NCBI RefSeq assembly: GCF_903915725.1
Contig: NZ_CAIWTY010000090.1
Coordinates: 1 to 64,000, forward strand
Source of the DNA: an uncultured Rhodopila sp.
GTDB taxonomy: Bacteria; Pseudomonadota; Alphaproteobacteria; Acetobacterales; Acetobacteraceae
DNA: 64,000 nt
Direction: 5' to 3'
Both the position numbers and the translations under genes were made by a program. The notes under the pieces are model-generated. The model was given only the letters and a program-made list of their open reading frames with translations, did no database searches and was not told where the DNA came from. This document shows, one piece after another, positions 7,392 through 15,825 of this stretch (the first letter of the stretch is position 1; each line of letters begins with the position of its first letter).

Positions 7392-8318
7392 CTAACGGCT
7401 GCAGGGTTGGTAGATCGCGCCCATGAGGTCATAGGCGGCGCGGCGCGTCGGTTGCTCCGCAAGTGCGCGCGCTCGCAACGCAACCGACCGGAGACGTTGG
7501 CCGCCGGCCTCGGCAATCTCTGCCCGGGCGGAATAAATGCGAGCTTTAAACCCGCTATCGGCGGTCGGATCCTCCGCCAGCGCGTCGGCCCTGTGACGCT
7601 CGGCGATCAGGCGCATCGCCATAACCCGCAGATCCATCCGGCCGGTGAGGTTGCCCGGCCGGTGCATCAGGTAGTCGGCCAGGATCCGCGGCACCACGCC
7701 CACCGGGGCGCGTCCCGCCAGAGTGAGCCACAAATCCCAGTCCTCGGCGGATGCCAGGCCGGTATTGAAGCCGCCAACCTGCTGAAGCAGATCGGTTCGC
7801 GCTATCACGGTTGACGTGCCCACGACATTTTCCGCGTAGAGCATCGCCACCGGACGATCGAGAATGAAGGACTCAGTCGCGGTTCCATAACGGGCGGCGA
7901 AGCGCGGCCAGTAGGCGAAGCAGCCGCCGCGGTCCTCGTTCCGGGTGGTGACATGACGGTAATCGGTGAAGGAAAAGCCAATCTCCGGGTGCGCGCGGTG
8001 AAGGGCGAGCTGGGCATCCAGCTTGCCGGGCAGCCAGCGGTCGTCGGCATCCAGAAAAGCGACCAGGGGTGCGCGCACCGCGCCGATGGCAAGGTTGCGT
8101 GCCCGCGATGGACCAGTGCGCGATCCATGCATGAAGCGCACCCTTGGATCGGCCACGGCCAGCTCGCCGAGCCAGGCCAGGGTGCCGTCGGTCGAGCCGT
8201 CATCGACGATGAGAATCTCGGCACCGGCATAGGCCCCTATCGACTCGATGGCGGCTGGAAGCCACTGCAGCGCATCACGGGTCGGGATGATCACGCTGAC
8301 TTCGGGCCGGTTATTCAT
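7392..8318 (-). CDS. Glycosyltransferase family 2 (EPS)
   Basis: 308 residues. The GT-A fold is evident from VSVIIPTRDALQWL at the N-terminus, the nucleotide-binding EILIVDDGSTDGT strand, SRARNLAIGAVRAP and the metal-binding VAFLDADDRWLPGK. Later SAEDWDLWLTLA supplies the acidic residues of the acceptor side. An in-frame extension to 8390 exists, but a GAGG ribosome-binding site lies 8 bases before the ATG at 8318 and the family start falls there. The gene runs leftward, convergent with the GT4 gene and divergent from the next GT4. It has its own likely sigma-54 promoter at 8400-8415. Confidence 0.9.
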   Translation of the reverse strand: MNNRPEVSVIIPTRDALQWLPAAIESIGAYAGAEILIVDDGSTDGTLAWLGELAVADPRVRFMHGSRTGPSRARNLAIGAVRAPLVAFLDADDRWLPGKLDAQLALHRAHPEIGFSFTDYRHVTTRNEDRGGCFAYWPRFAARYGTATESFILDRPVAMLYAENVVGTSTVIARTDLLQQVGGFNTGLASAEDWDLWLTLAGRAPVGVVPRILADYLMHRPGNLTGRMDLRVMAMRLIAERHRADALAEDPTADSGFKARIYSARAEIAEAGGQRLRSVALRARALAEQPTRRAAYDLMGAIYQPCSR

Positions 8319-8399
8319 AAAGGGTGCCTCATCATTCGCTGCCTGAGCGCCGCGCTGCATCGCAAAAGAGCGCTGCGGGCCTGACGTCAATGTAACAAA

Positions 8400-8415
8400 T
8401 GCAATAAACGCGCCA
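8400..8415 (-). promoter_or_regulatory. Sigma-54 (-24/-12) promoter for the GT2 gene
   Basis: Read leftward: TGGCGCG-TTTA-TTGCA. It has exact -24 GG and -12 GC spacing and a perfect TTGCA box, with one change (A to G) in the -24 element. The start would lie near 8390, about 70 bases before the gene. Confidence 0.6.
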
Positions 8416-8421
8416 TCGTTT

Positions 8422-8447
8422 TCGCAGCAATCCCTCTCGATTTGCGA
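8422..8447. promoter_or_regulatory. Candidate activator site: TCGCA-N16-TGCGA inverted repeat
   Basis: TCGCA (8422-8426) and TGCGA (8443-8447) lie between two divergent sigma-54 promoters. The arrangement nearly duplicates the repeat at 5912-5938. Its role as an enhancer for the local NtrC-type activator is inference. Confidence 0.35.
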
Positions 8448-8487
8448 GGCTTTTTGCCTGTTCGATTCCGAGAATGTTTCGCGGGCG

Positions 8488-8503
8488 TGGCATGACCGAT
8501 GCA
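8488..8503 (+). promoter_or_regulatory. Sigma-54 (-24/-12) promoter for the GT4-flippase genes
   Basis: TGGCATG-ACCG-ATGCA has exact spacing and a single change in the -12 box (ATGCA instead of TTGCA). The start would fall near 8514, about 43 bases before the gene at 8557. Confidence 0.55.
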
Positions 8504-8556
8504 GCTATGATGGTGTCGCCGTCCGCGCCGGACGGCTCGGGCAGGGAAACGCCGCC

Positions 8557-9801
8557 ATGGACGCCAGTGCAACACCAAACGGGTCAAGCCTTGCAGGCAC
8601 CGCGCCACCGCTTTCCATTTTGTATGTGCTGGACGCCTTTCCGGTGCTGTCGGAAACCTTCGTCACCAACGAGATACGGGCGATGCGGCAAATGGGGCAC
8701 CGGATCGTTCCATTCTCGATCAGCAACTATACCGGTCCCTGCCAGCCGGACGACGAACCGATGAAGGCCGAGACGCTGCATCTGTCAGATGTCTCCACGC
8801 TGCGCGCGGCCGCCTTCGCCGCGATGCACCCGCGCGGCATGGCCGCGGCGCTGCGATTCGCAAATCGCCAGACCGGCATCAGGCCGCGGTCGCTGCTGCG
8901 CGCCGCCGCACGGGTCGCCTTGGCGGCCAGGCAACAAGGATGCACACATTTGCATGCCCACTATGCCCACTCGACGGCGGCAACCGCCATCGTCGCGGCG
9001 GCGTTCGCCGGGTTGACTTGTTCCTTCATCGGCCACGGCTTCGATATCTACGGTCAGTCGAGCGATCTGCCGCTGAAATTGGCCTCGGCCGACGTGGCTT
9101 TCGCAACCTGCGAGGACATGGCGGCGGACTTTCGCCGGATGGCGCCGGGGGTGAACGCCCGGATGGTGACCTGCGGCGTCGATCCGGACCGCTTCGTCCC
9201 GGCCCCGGACGCCGCCAGCAACGGCCGCCTGCTGGCGATCGGGCGGCTGGTCGAGCAGAAGGGCTATCCGGTCCTGTTCGATGCCCTGGCGCTGCTGCCG
9301 GCCGATCGGCGGCCGGTCGTCGATGTCGTCGGCGGGGGTGCGCTGGAGGAGGAGCTGAAACAGCTCGCCATCCGCACCGGTGTCGGCGACAGCGTGCGGT
9401 TTCTCGGCCGCATGCCGTCCGCCTGGATCGCGCAGGAAGGCCCGCGCTACCAGGGTTTCGTCGCGCCCTATGTGGTGTGCAGGGACAACGACAAGGATAC
9501 CAGCCCGGTCGCGGTGAAGGAGGCGCTGGCCATGGGGCTGCCCGTGGTCGCGTCCCGCCTGATGGGGTTGAAGGAAAGCGTCAATGCATCCTGCGGGCGG
9601 CATGTCGAACCGGGCGATGCCGCGGAGCTCGCCGATGCCATCGCCTGGCTGGCCGGCTTGACCGCGCAGCAGCGCCAGGCCCTGGGCGCCGCCGGACGCC
9701 AGCATGCGCTGGCCAAATTCACCCTGGCAGCACAGGCAGCCGGCAACACCGCCGCCATCCGTGCGGCTCAGGCCGCAAGGACCCCAAGATGCGCCGCCTG
9801 A
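8557..9801 (+). CDS. Glycosyltransferase family 4, WcaL/AmsK-like
   Basis: 414 residues. The N-terminal ILYVLDAFPVLSETFVTNEI is the signature of the colanic acid WcaL/amylovoran AmsK group. HLHAHYAHSTAATA and FIGHGFDIYG (acceptor side) follow, then GRLVEQKGYPVL and GGGALEEELK in the donor half. The usual E-x7-E appears as DTSPVAVKEAL, with Asp in place of the first Glu. It would add a sugar to the lipid-linked repeat unit. The last 13 bases overlap the flippase start, so the two are co-translated. Confidence 0.88.
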   Translation: MDASATPNGSSLAGTAPPLSILYVLDAFPVLSETFVTNEIRAMRQMGHRIVPFSISNYTGPCQPDDEPMKAETLHLSDVSTLRAAAFAAMHPRGMAAALRFANRQTGIRPRSLLRAAARVALAARQQGCTHLHAHYAHSTAATAIVAAAFAGLTCSFIGHGFDIYGQSSDLPLKLASADVAFATCEDMAADFRRMAPGVNARMVTCGVDPDRFVPAPDAASNGRLLAIGRLVEQKGYPVLFDALALLPADRRPVVDVVGGGALEEELKQLAIRTGVGDSVRFLGRMPSAWIAQEGPRYQGFVAPYVVCRDNDKDTSPVAVKEALAMGLPVVASRLMGLKESVNASCGRHVEPGDAAELADAIAWLAGLTAQQRQALGAAGRQHALAKFTLAAQAAGNTAAIRAAQAARTPRCAA

Positions 9802-11264
9802 TCGGGTTCATCGAGCTGATCCCGAGCGGGCTGCGGGCGACTTTTTTCTATGCGGCGGCGATGGCCTGGATCAAGGGCCTGTCGATGGTGACGATCCCGG
9901 TGCTGACGTCGATGTTGACGCCGGCCCAATTCGGCCGCCTGGAGCTGCTGTCCTCAGCCGCCGAGATCGGCGGGCTGATTACCGGAGCGGGCCTGGTCGA
10001 TACCTTGTTCCGCTTCGCTTCGGTACCGGGCGCCGCCGGAAGGCGAGCGGGCGCGGAGGTCGCCGGGTTGTCGCTGTGCATCGCCGCAATCGGTATCGCG
10101 AGCGTGGCCTTTCTGGCGCCGGTGATCGCGGCGGCGATGCCGCTGGCGACCCCAAGCAGCGACATCGTGCTGCTCGGCATTGCGGTGGCACTGGAATCGG
10201 CGATCGGGGTGCCGCTCGGATGGTTGCGGATGCACCAGCGGGCGGCCGCGTTCGCCGCTTTGTCGATGGCGCGGGCCTCGCTGCAGGCGGCGCTGGTGGT
10301 GGCGCTGGTCGTGACCGGCCATGGCGTCGCGGGCGTGCTGTGGGCGGGATGCGTGACAACGCTGATCGTCGCCTCGGTGCTGACGGTCCGGCAGAAGCGC
10401 GAGACCGGAATTGTGGTTGCCCCGCGCGCCAGTTTGCGGCTGCTGGCCTACGGGCTGCCGCTGATTGGCAGCGGGCTGGCGGCGTTCGTGCTCGGGACGG
10501 CCGATCGATGGCTCTTGGCGGGGACGGTGTCGGCGGCATCGCTGGGGCAGTATGGCCTGGCCGCGAAAATCGCGGTGATCACGGCGCTGCTGGCGCAGCC
10601 GTTCGAGATGTGGTGGTACCCGCAGCGCCTCGGGCTCGTCGGCTCTCCGGAGGGGCTGGCGCGGTCAAGCCGCGTGGTCAGTGCCGGCGCCGCCGGGCTG
10701 CTGTGCGCGGGGGCGGCTACGGCGCTCGCCAGCCCGTGGCTGATCACGCTGCTGGCGCCCCCGAGCTATTCTCCGGCGCAAATGATGGTGCCGTTCCTGG
10801 TGCTGGCGGTGGTGCTCCAGTTGCTGAGCAGCATGGCGAACGCCGGGTGCTACGCGCGCAAGACCAGCAACCTGACGATGCTGATTACCGCCATCGCGGC
10901 GGCGATCACGCTGGCGCTGTATCTGCTGCTGATCCCGCGCATGGGGGTGTACGGCGCGATCGCGGCGACGGTGGCCGGACAGGCGGTGCGGCTGGCGATG
11001 TTCGCGGTGATTTCACAGCGGACGGTCCCGTTGCAGTGGCCGCTGGTGCGGCTGTCGGCGGTTGCGGTGGCCGGCGTGGCGGCGGGGGCGGCTCCTTTGG
11101 TCCTGGGTATCGATGCGTTCGGCGCCGGGGTGGGCGCGGGCGCGCTGGTGGTGACGGTCGTTCTGGCGCTGCCGGTTATTCTCGGGCGCGGGGGGATTAC
11201 GGCGGTTGTTCGCCGCTTGACCCGGGGGAAGACGGAACTGCGGCAGTCCTCCGCAGGGGCATGA
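9789..11264 (+). CDS. Wzx-like oligosaccharide flippase
   Basis: 491 residues of alternating hydrophobic segments, about 12-14 predicted membrane helices. The N-terminus (AAAMAWIKGLSMVTIPVLTS) and LTPAQFGRLELL are typical of the polysaccharide-export/MATE-like flippase family. These proteins move undecaprenyl-linked repeat units across the inner membrane. The ATG at 9789 overlaps the preceding glycosyltransferase. No Wzy polymerase or initiating phosphoglycosyltransferase is visible in the window, so those steps must be encoded elsewhere. Confidence 0.88.
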   Translation: MRRLIGFIELIPSGLRATFFYAAAMAWIKGLSMVTIPVLTSMLTPAQFGRLELLSSAAEIGGLITGAGLVDTLFRFASVPGAAGRRAGAEVAGLSLCIAAIGIASVAFLAPVIAAAMPLATPSSDIVLLGIAVALESAIGVPLGWLRMHQRAAAFAALSMARASLQAALVVALVVTGHGVAGVLWAGCVTTLIVASVLTVRQKRETGIVVAPRASLRLLAYGLPLIGSGLAAFVLGTADRWLLAGTVSAASLGQYGLAAKIAVITALLAQPFEMWWYPQRLGLVGSPEGLARSSRVVSAGAAGLLCAGAATALASPWLITLLAPPSYSPAQMMVPFLVLAVVLQLLSSMANAGCYARKTSNLTMLITAIAAAITLALYLLLIPRMGVYGAIAATVAGQAVRLAMFAVISQRTVPLQWPLVRLSAVAVAGVAAGAAPLVLGIDAFGAGVGAGALVVTVVLALPVILGRGGITAVVRRLTRGKTELRQSSAGA

Positions 11265-11352
11265 CGGAGTCGACGAGGTTCGCCACACCGGCGGCGGCGT
11301 TCGTCTCATGGCAAGCCGGTTTTTGGCATTCGTTCTCACAGGAGACGCATTC

Positions 11353-12267
11353 ATGACTCCCCTGCCGAAACCCGATTCGATCGCGCCGGCCGATCGGCTG
11401 GCGGCGATCACCCTGGCGGCCGAGGCTCGCATCGCCGCCCTGCAAGCGGGCAGCGGTCCCGACCTGACCCGGCGGGTGGACTCCGCCATCGCGCTGCTGG
11501 ACAGGGCCATGCCCGGTCGGCGGTATCAGGATCTGCCGGAGGAGCTGGCTGATCTTGCGGCGGGCGATGGGGCGTTCCCGGCGCTGCTGGCAGCGAGGCT
11601 GCTTGCCGGGGTTGCCGCCCGACGTCCGGCGCGGCTGGTGCCGGATGCGGTACTGCCGGAATTGTCGCGGCAAGCAACACGCATCCTGGCGGCCGACAAG
11701 CCGAACCTGGATGACGACGTCTTCCGCAAGGACCTGTCGATCTGCCTGCTGCTGTCGTTCCCCTGCGTCGCGCAGGTGGTTGAGCAGATCGGAGGCATCC
11801 CCCGCCGCGCGCTGACCTCCGGCGGCCCCGGCCAGGCGTTGCGGCTGGGCGCGTATCTGAGCCGCACGGGCCTGCGACCGGGGCCGTATCTGGAAATCCA
11901 TACCCACACGCCGATGCTGGATGGATTCAACGAGGCCGGGTGGGAACGCTGCTACGAGCTGGTAGCGGAATTGCTGGCGGCTCGCCCGCATTGCCCGGGC
12001 ATGGTGGGCGGAAGCTGGTTCTATGACCCGGCACTGGCGAAGATCAGCCCCCGGCTGGCCTATCTCGCTGATACGCCCATCGGCGGCGGCGCATTCCGGG
12101 TGCGGCTCGGGCCGTCGGAGGAGGATGCCGAACTGGCCACCGCGACCTCATCGACGCGGCGGGCACTGGTCGAGGCGGGAACATACGTGCCGACGAAGTG
12201 GCTGTTGATCTGGCCGCGCAAGGCGCTGCTGGCCTGGGCCGCCGCCCGCCGGGGAGAGCCGCGATGA
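11353..12267 (+). CDS. Unknown EPS-locus protein
   Basis: 304 residues, no family recognised. It has no signal peptide or membrane segment. The first half is Ala/Leu-rich and helical. The second half has conserved-looking blocks: GPYLEIHTHTPMLDGFNEAGW, GMVGGSWFYDP and YVPTKWLLIWPRK. The His/Asp/Glu-rich block and the aromatic core suggest an enzyme or a specific binding fold. The ATG at 11353 has GGAG 8 bases upstream and is preferred over an earlier in-frame ATG at 11308. It overlaps the deacetylase gene by ATGA, so the two probably act in the same polymer-modification step (inference). Confidence 0.75.
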   Translation: MTPLPKPDSIAPADRLAAITLAAEARIAALQAGSGPDLTRRVDSAIALLDRAMPGRRYQDLPEELADLAAGDGAFPALLAARLLAGVAARRPARLVPDAVLPELSRQATRILAADKPNLDDDVFRKDLSICLLLSFPCVAQVVEQIGGIPRRALTSGGPGQALRLGAYLSRTGLRPGPYLEIHTHTPMLDGFNEAGWERCYELVAELLAARPHCPGMVGGSWFYDPALAKISPRLAYLADTPIGGGAFRVRLGPSEEDAELATATSSTRRALVEAGTYVPTKWLLIWPRKALLAWAAARRGEPR

Positions 12268-13247
12268 GACGGATGAAACTGCTGCTGCTGCGCACCGCCC
12301 GAGCGCTGGGCGGCTTCGCCTTGGCGCGCCGGTTGACACGCCAGGGCGTGCGCATCCTGTGCTACCATGGCACCTGGCGGGCCATGGACGGATTTGCCGG
12401 CGATTCCATGTTCATCGGCAAACAAACGTTCCGCCGGCGTTTGGAGACCATCCGCAGACTGGGCTATCCGGTGATACGTTTGTCCGACGCGGTGCGCGCC
12501 CTGCGCGGGGAGGCAGCCCTGCCCGATGGCAGCATCGTCATCACGATCGATGACGGCTGGTATGGCACCTATGCCGACATGCTGCCCGCCTTGCGGGAAC
12601 ACGGTATGCCGGCGACCTTGTATTGCGACAGCGGTACCGTGCAGTCCCGCCAGGCGGTGCCGCATGTCATGGCGCGGTGGCTTCGTGCAGCGAACGGGCG
12701 TGGTCCTCTGCCCGAAGCGGCGGAACGGGCGTTCGCCGCCGCGACGGATATTCCCGCGCCGCTGGCGTCCCGGTTCGCCGCTTTGGATCGCTTCGCCGCG
12801 GCAGCCGGGATCGACCCGGCACCCTACAAGGCGGCGCGGGCGTTCGACTACATGCTGCCCGAGGAGTTGCGTGCGGCGGCCGAGGCGGGACTGGACGTCC
12901 AGTTGCATACTCACAACCACACGCTGAGCGACCTCTCCGCGTCGTCGGTCAAGGCTGAGGTGGCGGCCAACCGTGCCGCGCTGGCGGAGATGCTGCCTGC
13001 ATCCGCCGCGCCGCTGGAGCATTTCTGCTATCCGAGCGGGGTGTGCTCCGCCGAGGCGGGGGAGACTTTGGCGAGCGCCGGCGTGATCAGCGCCACCACG
13101 ACAGCGCAGGGCATCGCGCGGAAGGGCATGAACCCGTATCTGCTGCCGCGGCTGCTGGACGGCGAGCAGGTGAGCGATATCGAGTTTGAGGCGGAACTAT
13201 CGGGGTTCGCCGACTTCGTGCGCGGCCTGAAGGCAGGGGCGCGCTGA
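12264..13247 (+). CDS. Polysaccharide deacetylase (NodB-like)
   Basis: 327 residues. CYHG near the N-terminus, the metal/catalytic motif ITIDDGWYGT (the TFDDG motif of NodB proteins) and a His-rich QLHTHNHTLSDL motif are all present. FCYPSGVCS fits the later substrate-groove motif. It probably removes acetyl groups from the EPS or from a precursor. The sequence lacks a clear signal peptide, and the N-terminal KLLLLRTARALGGFALARR is only weakly hydrophobic, so the location is uncertain. The gene starts within the stop of the preceding unknown gene (ATGA), with a GGGGAGAG ribosome-binding site. Confidence 0.87.
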   Translation: MRRMKLLLLRTARALGGFALARRLTRQGVRILCYHGTWRAMDGFAGDSMFIGKQTFRRRLETIRRLGYPVIRLSDAVRALRGEAALPDGSIVITIDDGWYGTYADMLPALREHGMPATLYCDSGTVQSRQAVPHVMARWLRAANGRGPLPEAAERAFAAATDIPAPLASRFAALDRFAAAAGIDPAPYKAARAFDYMLPEELRAAAEAGLDVQLHTHNHTLSDLSASSVKAEVAANRAALAEMLPASAAPLEHFCYPSGVCSAEAGETLASAGVISATTTAQGIARKGMNPYLLPRLLDGEQVSDIEFEAELSGFADFVRGLKAGAR

Positions 13248-13299
13248 GTGCGGTCAGCGCACCAGGATCGGGGCCGTGGGTATCGCCGACCCGAGATAC

Positions 13300-13331
13300 C
13301 CGTCATGGCGGCCAACCGGCCACCATGACGG
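13300..13331. terminator. Bidirectional hairpin between convergent genes
   Basis: CCGTCATGGCGGCC (13300-13313) pairs with GGCCACCATGACGG (13318-13331), 13 of 14 positions, around a 4-base loop. It sits between the convergent deacetylase and outer-membrane genes. The ends belong to the CGTCATGG/CCATGACG repeat family seen elsewhere in the window. No clear T tract follows. Confidence 0.45.
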
Positions 13332-13348
13332 CAAGGTGTGGTTAGTTA

Positions 13349-14263
13349 TTACAGCGGCACGACGAAGCGGAAATTGAAGAAGTTCCCGGCCACATCATTC
13401 CTGGTGTAGATATTGTGATTCCATTCCGCAACTACACCGATACCACTGAACTGATAGCCGATCAGCGGACCGAGGCCGAAGTTAGTTACGATGCTGTTCG
13501 GGACCGTCGCGCCGTTCAGAGTGTCGGCGTTGAACTGATTCTCCTGATGCACGCCCAGGCCGAATGTCCACTTACCGATCGTCTTGGCGGCCGTATAGTC
13601 AGCCGCAAACTCGTTGCCGGAGTGGTAGTTGCCGGCTGCGGTGCCGCTGGAGTTGACCGGGAAGGCGAAATGCAGATCGGCGCTGAGATTCCAGCCGTCG
13701 TGCAACCAGCTGAACGCCAGATCGGGCTGCACGGCCCAGAAGTCGTTGCCGGACGGCAGTCCACCGCGCCAGTTGCTGGTGTTCACTGTGGACGTGGCAG
13801 TGGGAAGATAGATCTCAAGCCCGGTCTTGATATGAAAATCGCCGAACGTCCAGGCCAACTGACCGGGAACAAGGATCGTATTGAACGTTCCCCAGTTGCC
13901 GGCCCCCCCCGGCCCGCCACGTCCGCCATATCCGGCGGCCGCCGAGGTGTAATCAAACGGCTGCGCAATGGCGACCGCGAAATCCGCGCCCAAAATCTTC
14001 AGCCCGGTCGACCACAGAACGATCGGCACCTCAACCAGCGCGGTCAGGCCGGTGTTCGGCGCCTGCTTGTTGCCGGGGCTGAAAAGGTTGTACTGTGCCA
14101 GGTAGTTGTCCAGCACGAAGTAGACACCCTCCGGCGGTAGCGCACCGGCCGCGAGGCCCTCGTTAACGCCACGCAAATACGGATCCCACAACTGTTCCGC
14201 AGACGCCTGACCGGCAAAAGTCGCCGCTCCAGCCATGACAACGGCAGATAGCAGTTTTTTCAC
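13349..14263 (-). CDS. Outer-membrane channel of the phenol-degradation MetA/SphA type
   Basis: 304 residues. A clear Sec signal peptide (MKKLLSAVVMAGAATFAGQASA) is followed by amphipathic beta-strands and a terminal FNFRFVVPL typical of outer-membrane barrels. VYFVLDNYLAQYNLF, GAGNWGTFNTILVPG and AVQPDLAFSWLHDGWNLS match the layout of the transporter family often annotated as phenol MetA degradation protein. It is likely a channel for small organic substrates. GTG start with GAGGGG 9 bases upstream. It is divergent from a two-component pair that may control it (inference). Confidence 0.8.
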   Translation of the reverse strand: MKKLLSAVVMAGAATFAGQASAEQLWDPYLRGVNEGLAAGALPPEGVYFVLDNYLAQYNLFSPGNKQAPNTGLTALVEVPIVLWSTGLKILGADFAVAIAQPFDYTSAAAGYGGRGGPGGAGNWGTFNTILVPGQLAWTFGDFHIKTGLEIYLPTATSTVNTSNWRGGLPSGNDFWAVQPDLAFSWLHDGWNLSADLHFAFPVNSSGTAAGNYHSGNEFAADYTAAKTIGKWTFGLGVHQENQFNADTLNGATVPNSIVTNFGLGPLIGYQFSGIGVVAEWNHNIYTRNDVAGNFFNFRFVVPL

Positions 14264-14361
14264 AGCACGTTACCCCTCATTTTTGCAACCTAGTGTTAAT
14301 TGTCTTGCACAGCAAACCAGGGTGATCAACCCGGCTTTGCAGTGATTCTGTCATTTTTCTG

Positions 14362-14384
14362 ACGCCTACGACTTGTGGCGTAGG
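14362..14384. promoter_or_regulatory. Candidate NarL-type operator upstream of the sensor kinase
   Basis: CCTACG (14365-14370) and CGTAGG (14379-14384) form a perfect 6-bp inverted repeat with an 8-base spacer. An inner ACGCC/GGCGT pairing is also possible. It lies in the 260-bp gap between the divergent outer-membrane channel and the kinase, where a NarL/LuxR-type regulator could bind. Role inferred from position only. Confidence 0.3.
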
Positions 14385-14523
14385 TTCGGGCATGGTCGTT
14401 GCATTTTCGCCACAGCACCGTGTTCGAGGCTCCGGTTGGCGTATTGCCGGTGTATCGGGTACCCTTATTATTATGACCGGCCGCGTTCCGAAGCCGCAAG
14501 CAAGACGATGGGGAGAAGACACG

Positions 14524-15825
14524 ATGTCATTGCGCGTCAGGCTGGTCCTGTGGCTCGGCTGCGTGCTGGCCATCACCCTCGCCCTCGGCTGTGCTCTCGC
14601 CGGGTGGCGGGCCGGCGCATCGGTTCGCGCCGAAATGCAAGCCGCCCTCAGCACCGGACAGCAGAACGTCGCCAACGCCATCGCCGAAACGGCGGACACT
14701 CCGGACGAGCTGCGTCACCTGGTCGCAACCTTCGATGGCAACCGGCACGTCAGCGCAGTCCTCCGCGATGGGAAGGGCGGCGTCGTTGCGGCATCCGCCC
14801 TCCAGCCTGCCGCCCATCCAATCCCCGGTTGGTTCCTGCGGCTCCTCGGCTCGCGCCTGCCACCCGGGATCATGCCTGTCCCGGGTGGCTCGATTACGCT
14901 CACGGCAGAACCGGCAAACGAAGTGGGAGAGGTGTGGGACGAGGCCAGCGACGCGGTGCGCACGCTGGCACTATTCTTCGCAATGAGCGTGCTTCTGATC
15001 CACTGGACCGTCGGTCGCGCCCTGGCGCCGCTCGCGCGGCTGTCCGAATCATTCGAGCGAATCGGGGCGGGCGACTATGCGGCGCGGATCAATCCGGTGG
15101 GGCCGCCTGAACTCGCCCGTCTTGCCAGCGGCTTCAATCGCATGGCGGAACAGCTCGGTGAGGCGGAATCTCAGAACCGGTCGCTCCGCGAACAATTGCT
15201 GAACCTGCAGGAGGAGGAGCGCGCGGAGCTCGCCCGCGACCTGCACGACGATGTCGGTCCCTTCCTGTTCGCTGCCGCCATCGATGCGGCAGCCATTCCG
15301 GGTCTGCTCGCCGCGGGCAAGACCCTGGAAGCGGAGGAGCGGGCCGATTCGATCCGCGACGCGGTCGCCCATATGAAAAGCCACATACGCTCCGTTCTCG
15401 GACGCCTGCGCCCGCTCAGCTTCGGATCGGTTGGCCTCGCCGAGGCCATCGAGAATATTGTCGTGTTCTGGCGCAGCAGCCATCCCGGCATCACTTTTGC
15501 CACCGATATCGAGGATGATGACTCACTCGATGAAGCAGCGCGTGCGACGGTGTGCAAGGTGGTGCAGGAGAGCATCTGCAACGCACTACGCCACAGCTCT
15601 CCCGGGCGCATCGACATCCGCGTGACGCGCGACGCGGACGGCTTGCTGGTGCGGGTTGACGATGACGGCGCCGGCCCGGGTGCCGAGGGGGTGACACCGG
15701 GGTTCGGTCTGGTCGGGATGCAGGAACGGGTGCAGGCGCAGCGCGGGACCTTGGCGATCACCGCGCGGCAGGGCGGACGCGGGTTGGCGGTGATGGCGCG
15801 CCTGCCGCTGGAGGCCGCGGCATGA
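14524..15825 (+). CDS. Sensor histidine kinase, NarX/DegS-type (HisKA_3)
   Basis: 433 residues. Membrane segment 1 (about 6-26), a short periplasmic region, membrane segment 2 (about 145-165) and a HAMP linker (ALAPLARLSESFERIGAGDYAARI) come first. The HisKA_3 dimerisation helix has the phospho-acceptor His in ELARDLHDDVGPFL. The ATP-binding domain has ESICNALRHS, VDDDGAGPG and GFGLVGMQER boxes. The ATG at 14524 has GGAGAAG upstream; an earlier in-frame start lacks the membrane signal at its N-terminus. It overlaps its response regulator by ATGA. The signal is unknown. Confidence 0.9.
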   Translation: MSLRVRLVLWLGCVLAITLALGCALAGWRAGASVRAEMQAALSTGQQNVANAIAETADTPDELRHLVATFDGNRHVSAVLRDGKGGVVAASALQPAAHPIPGWFLRLLGSRLPPGIMPVPGGSITLTAEPANEVGEVWDEASDAVRTLALFFAMSVLLIHWTVGRALAPLARLSESFERIGAGDYAARINPVGPPELARLASGFNRMAEQLGEAESQNRSLREQLLNLQEEERAELARDLHDDVGPFLFAAAIDAAAIPGLLAAGKTLEAEERADSIRDAVAHMKSHIRSVLGRLRPLSFGSVGLAEAIENIVVFWRSSHPGITFATDIEDDDSLDEAARATVCKVVQESICNALRHSSPGRIDIRVTRDADGLLVRVDDDGAGPGAEGVTPGFGLVGMQERVQAQRGTLAITARQGGRGLAVMARLPLEAAA

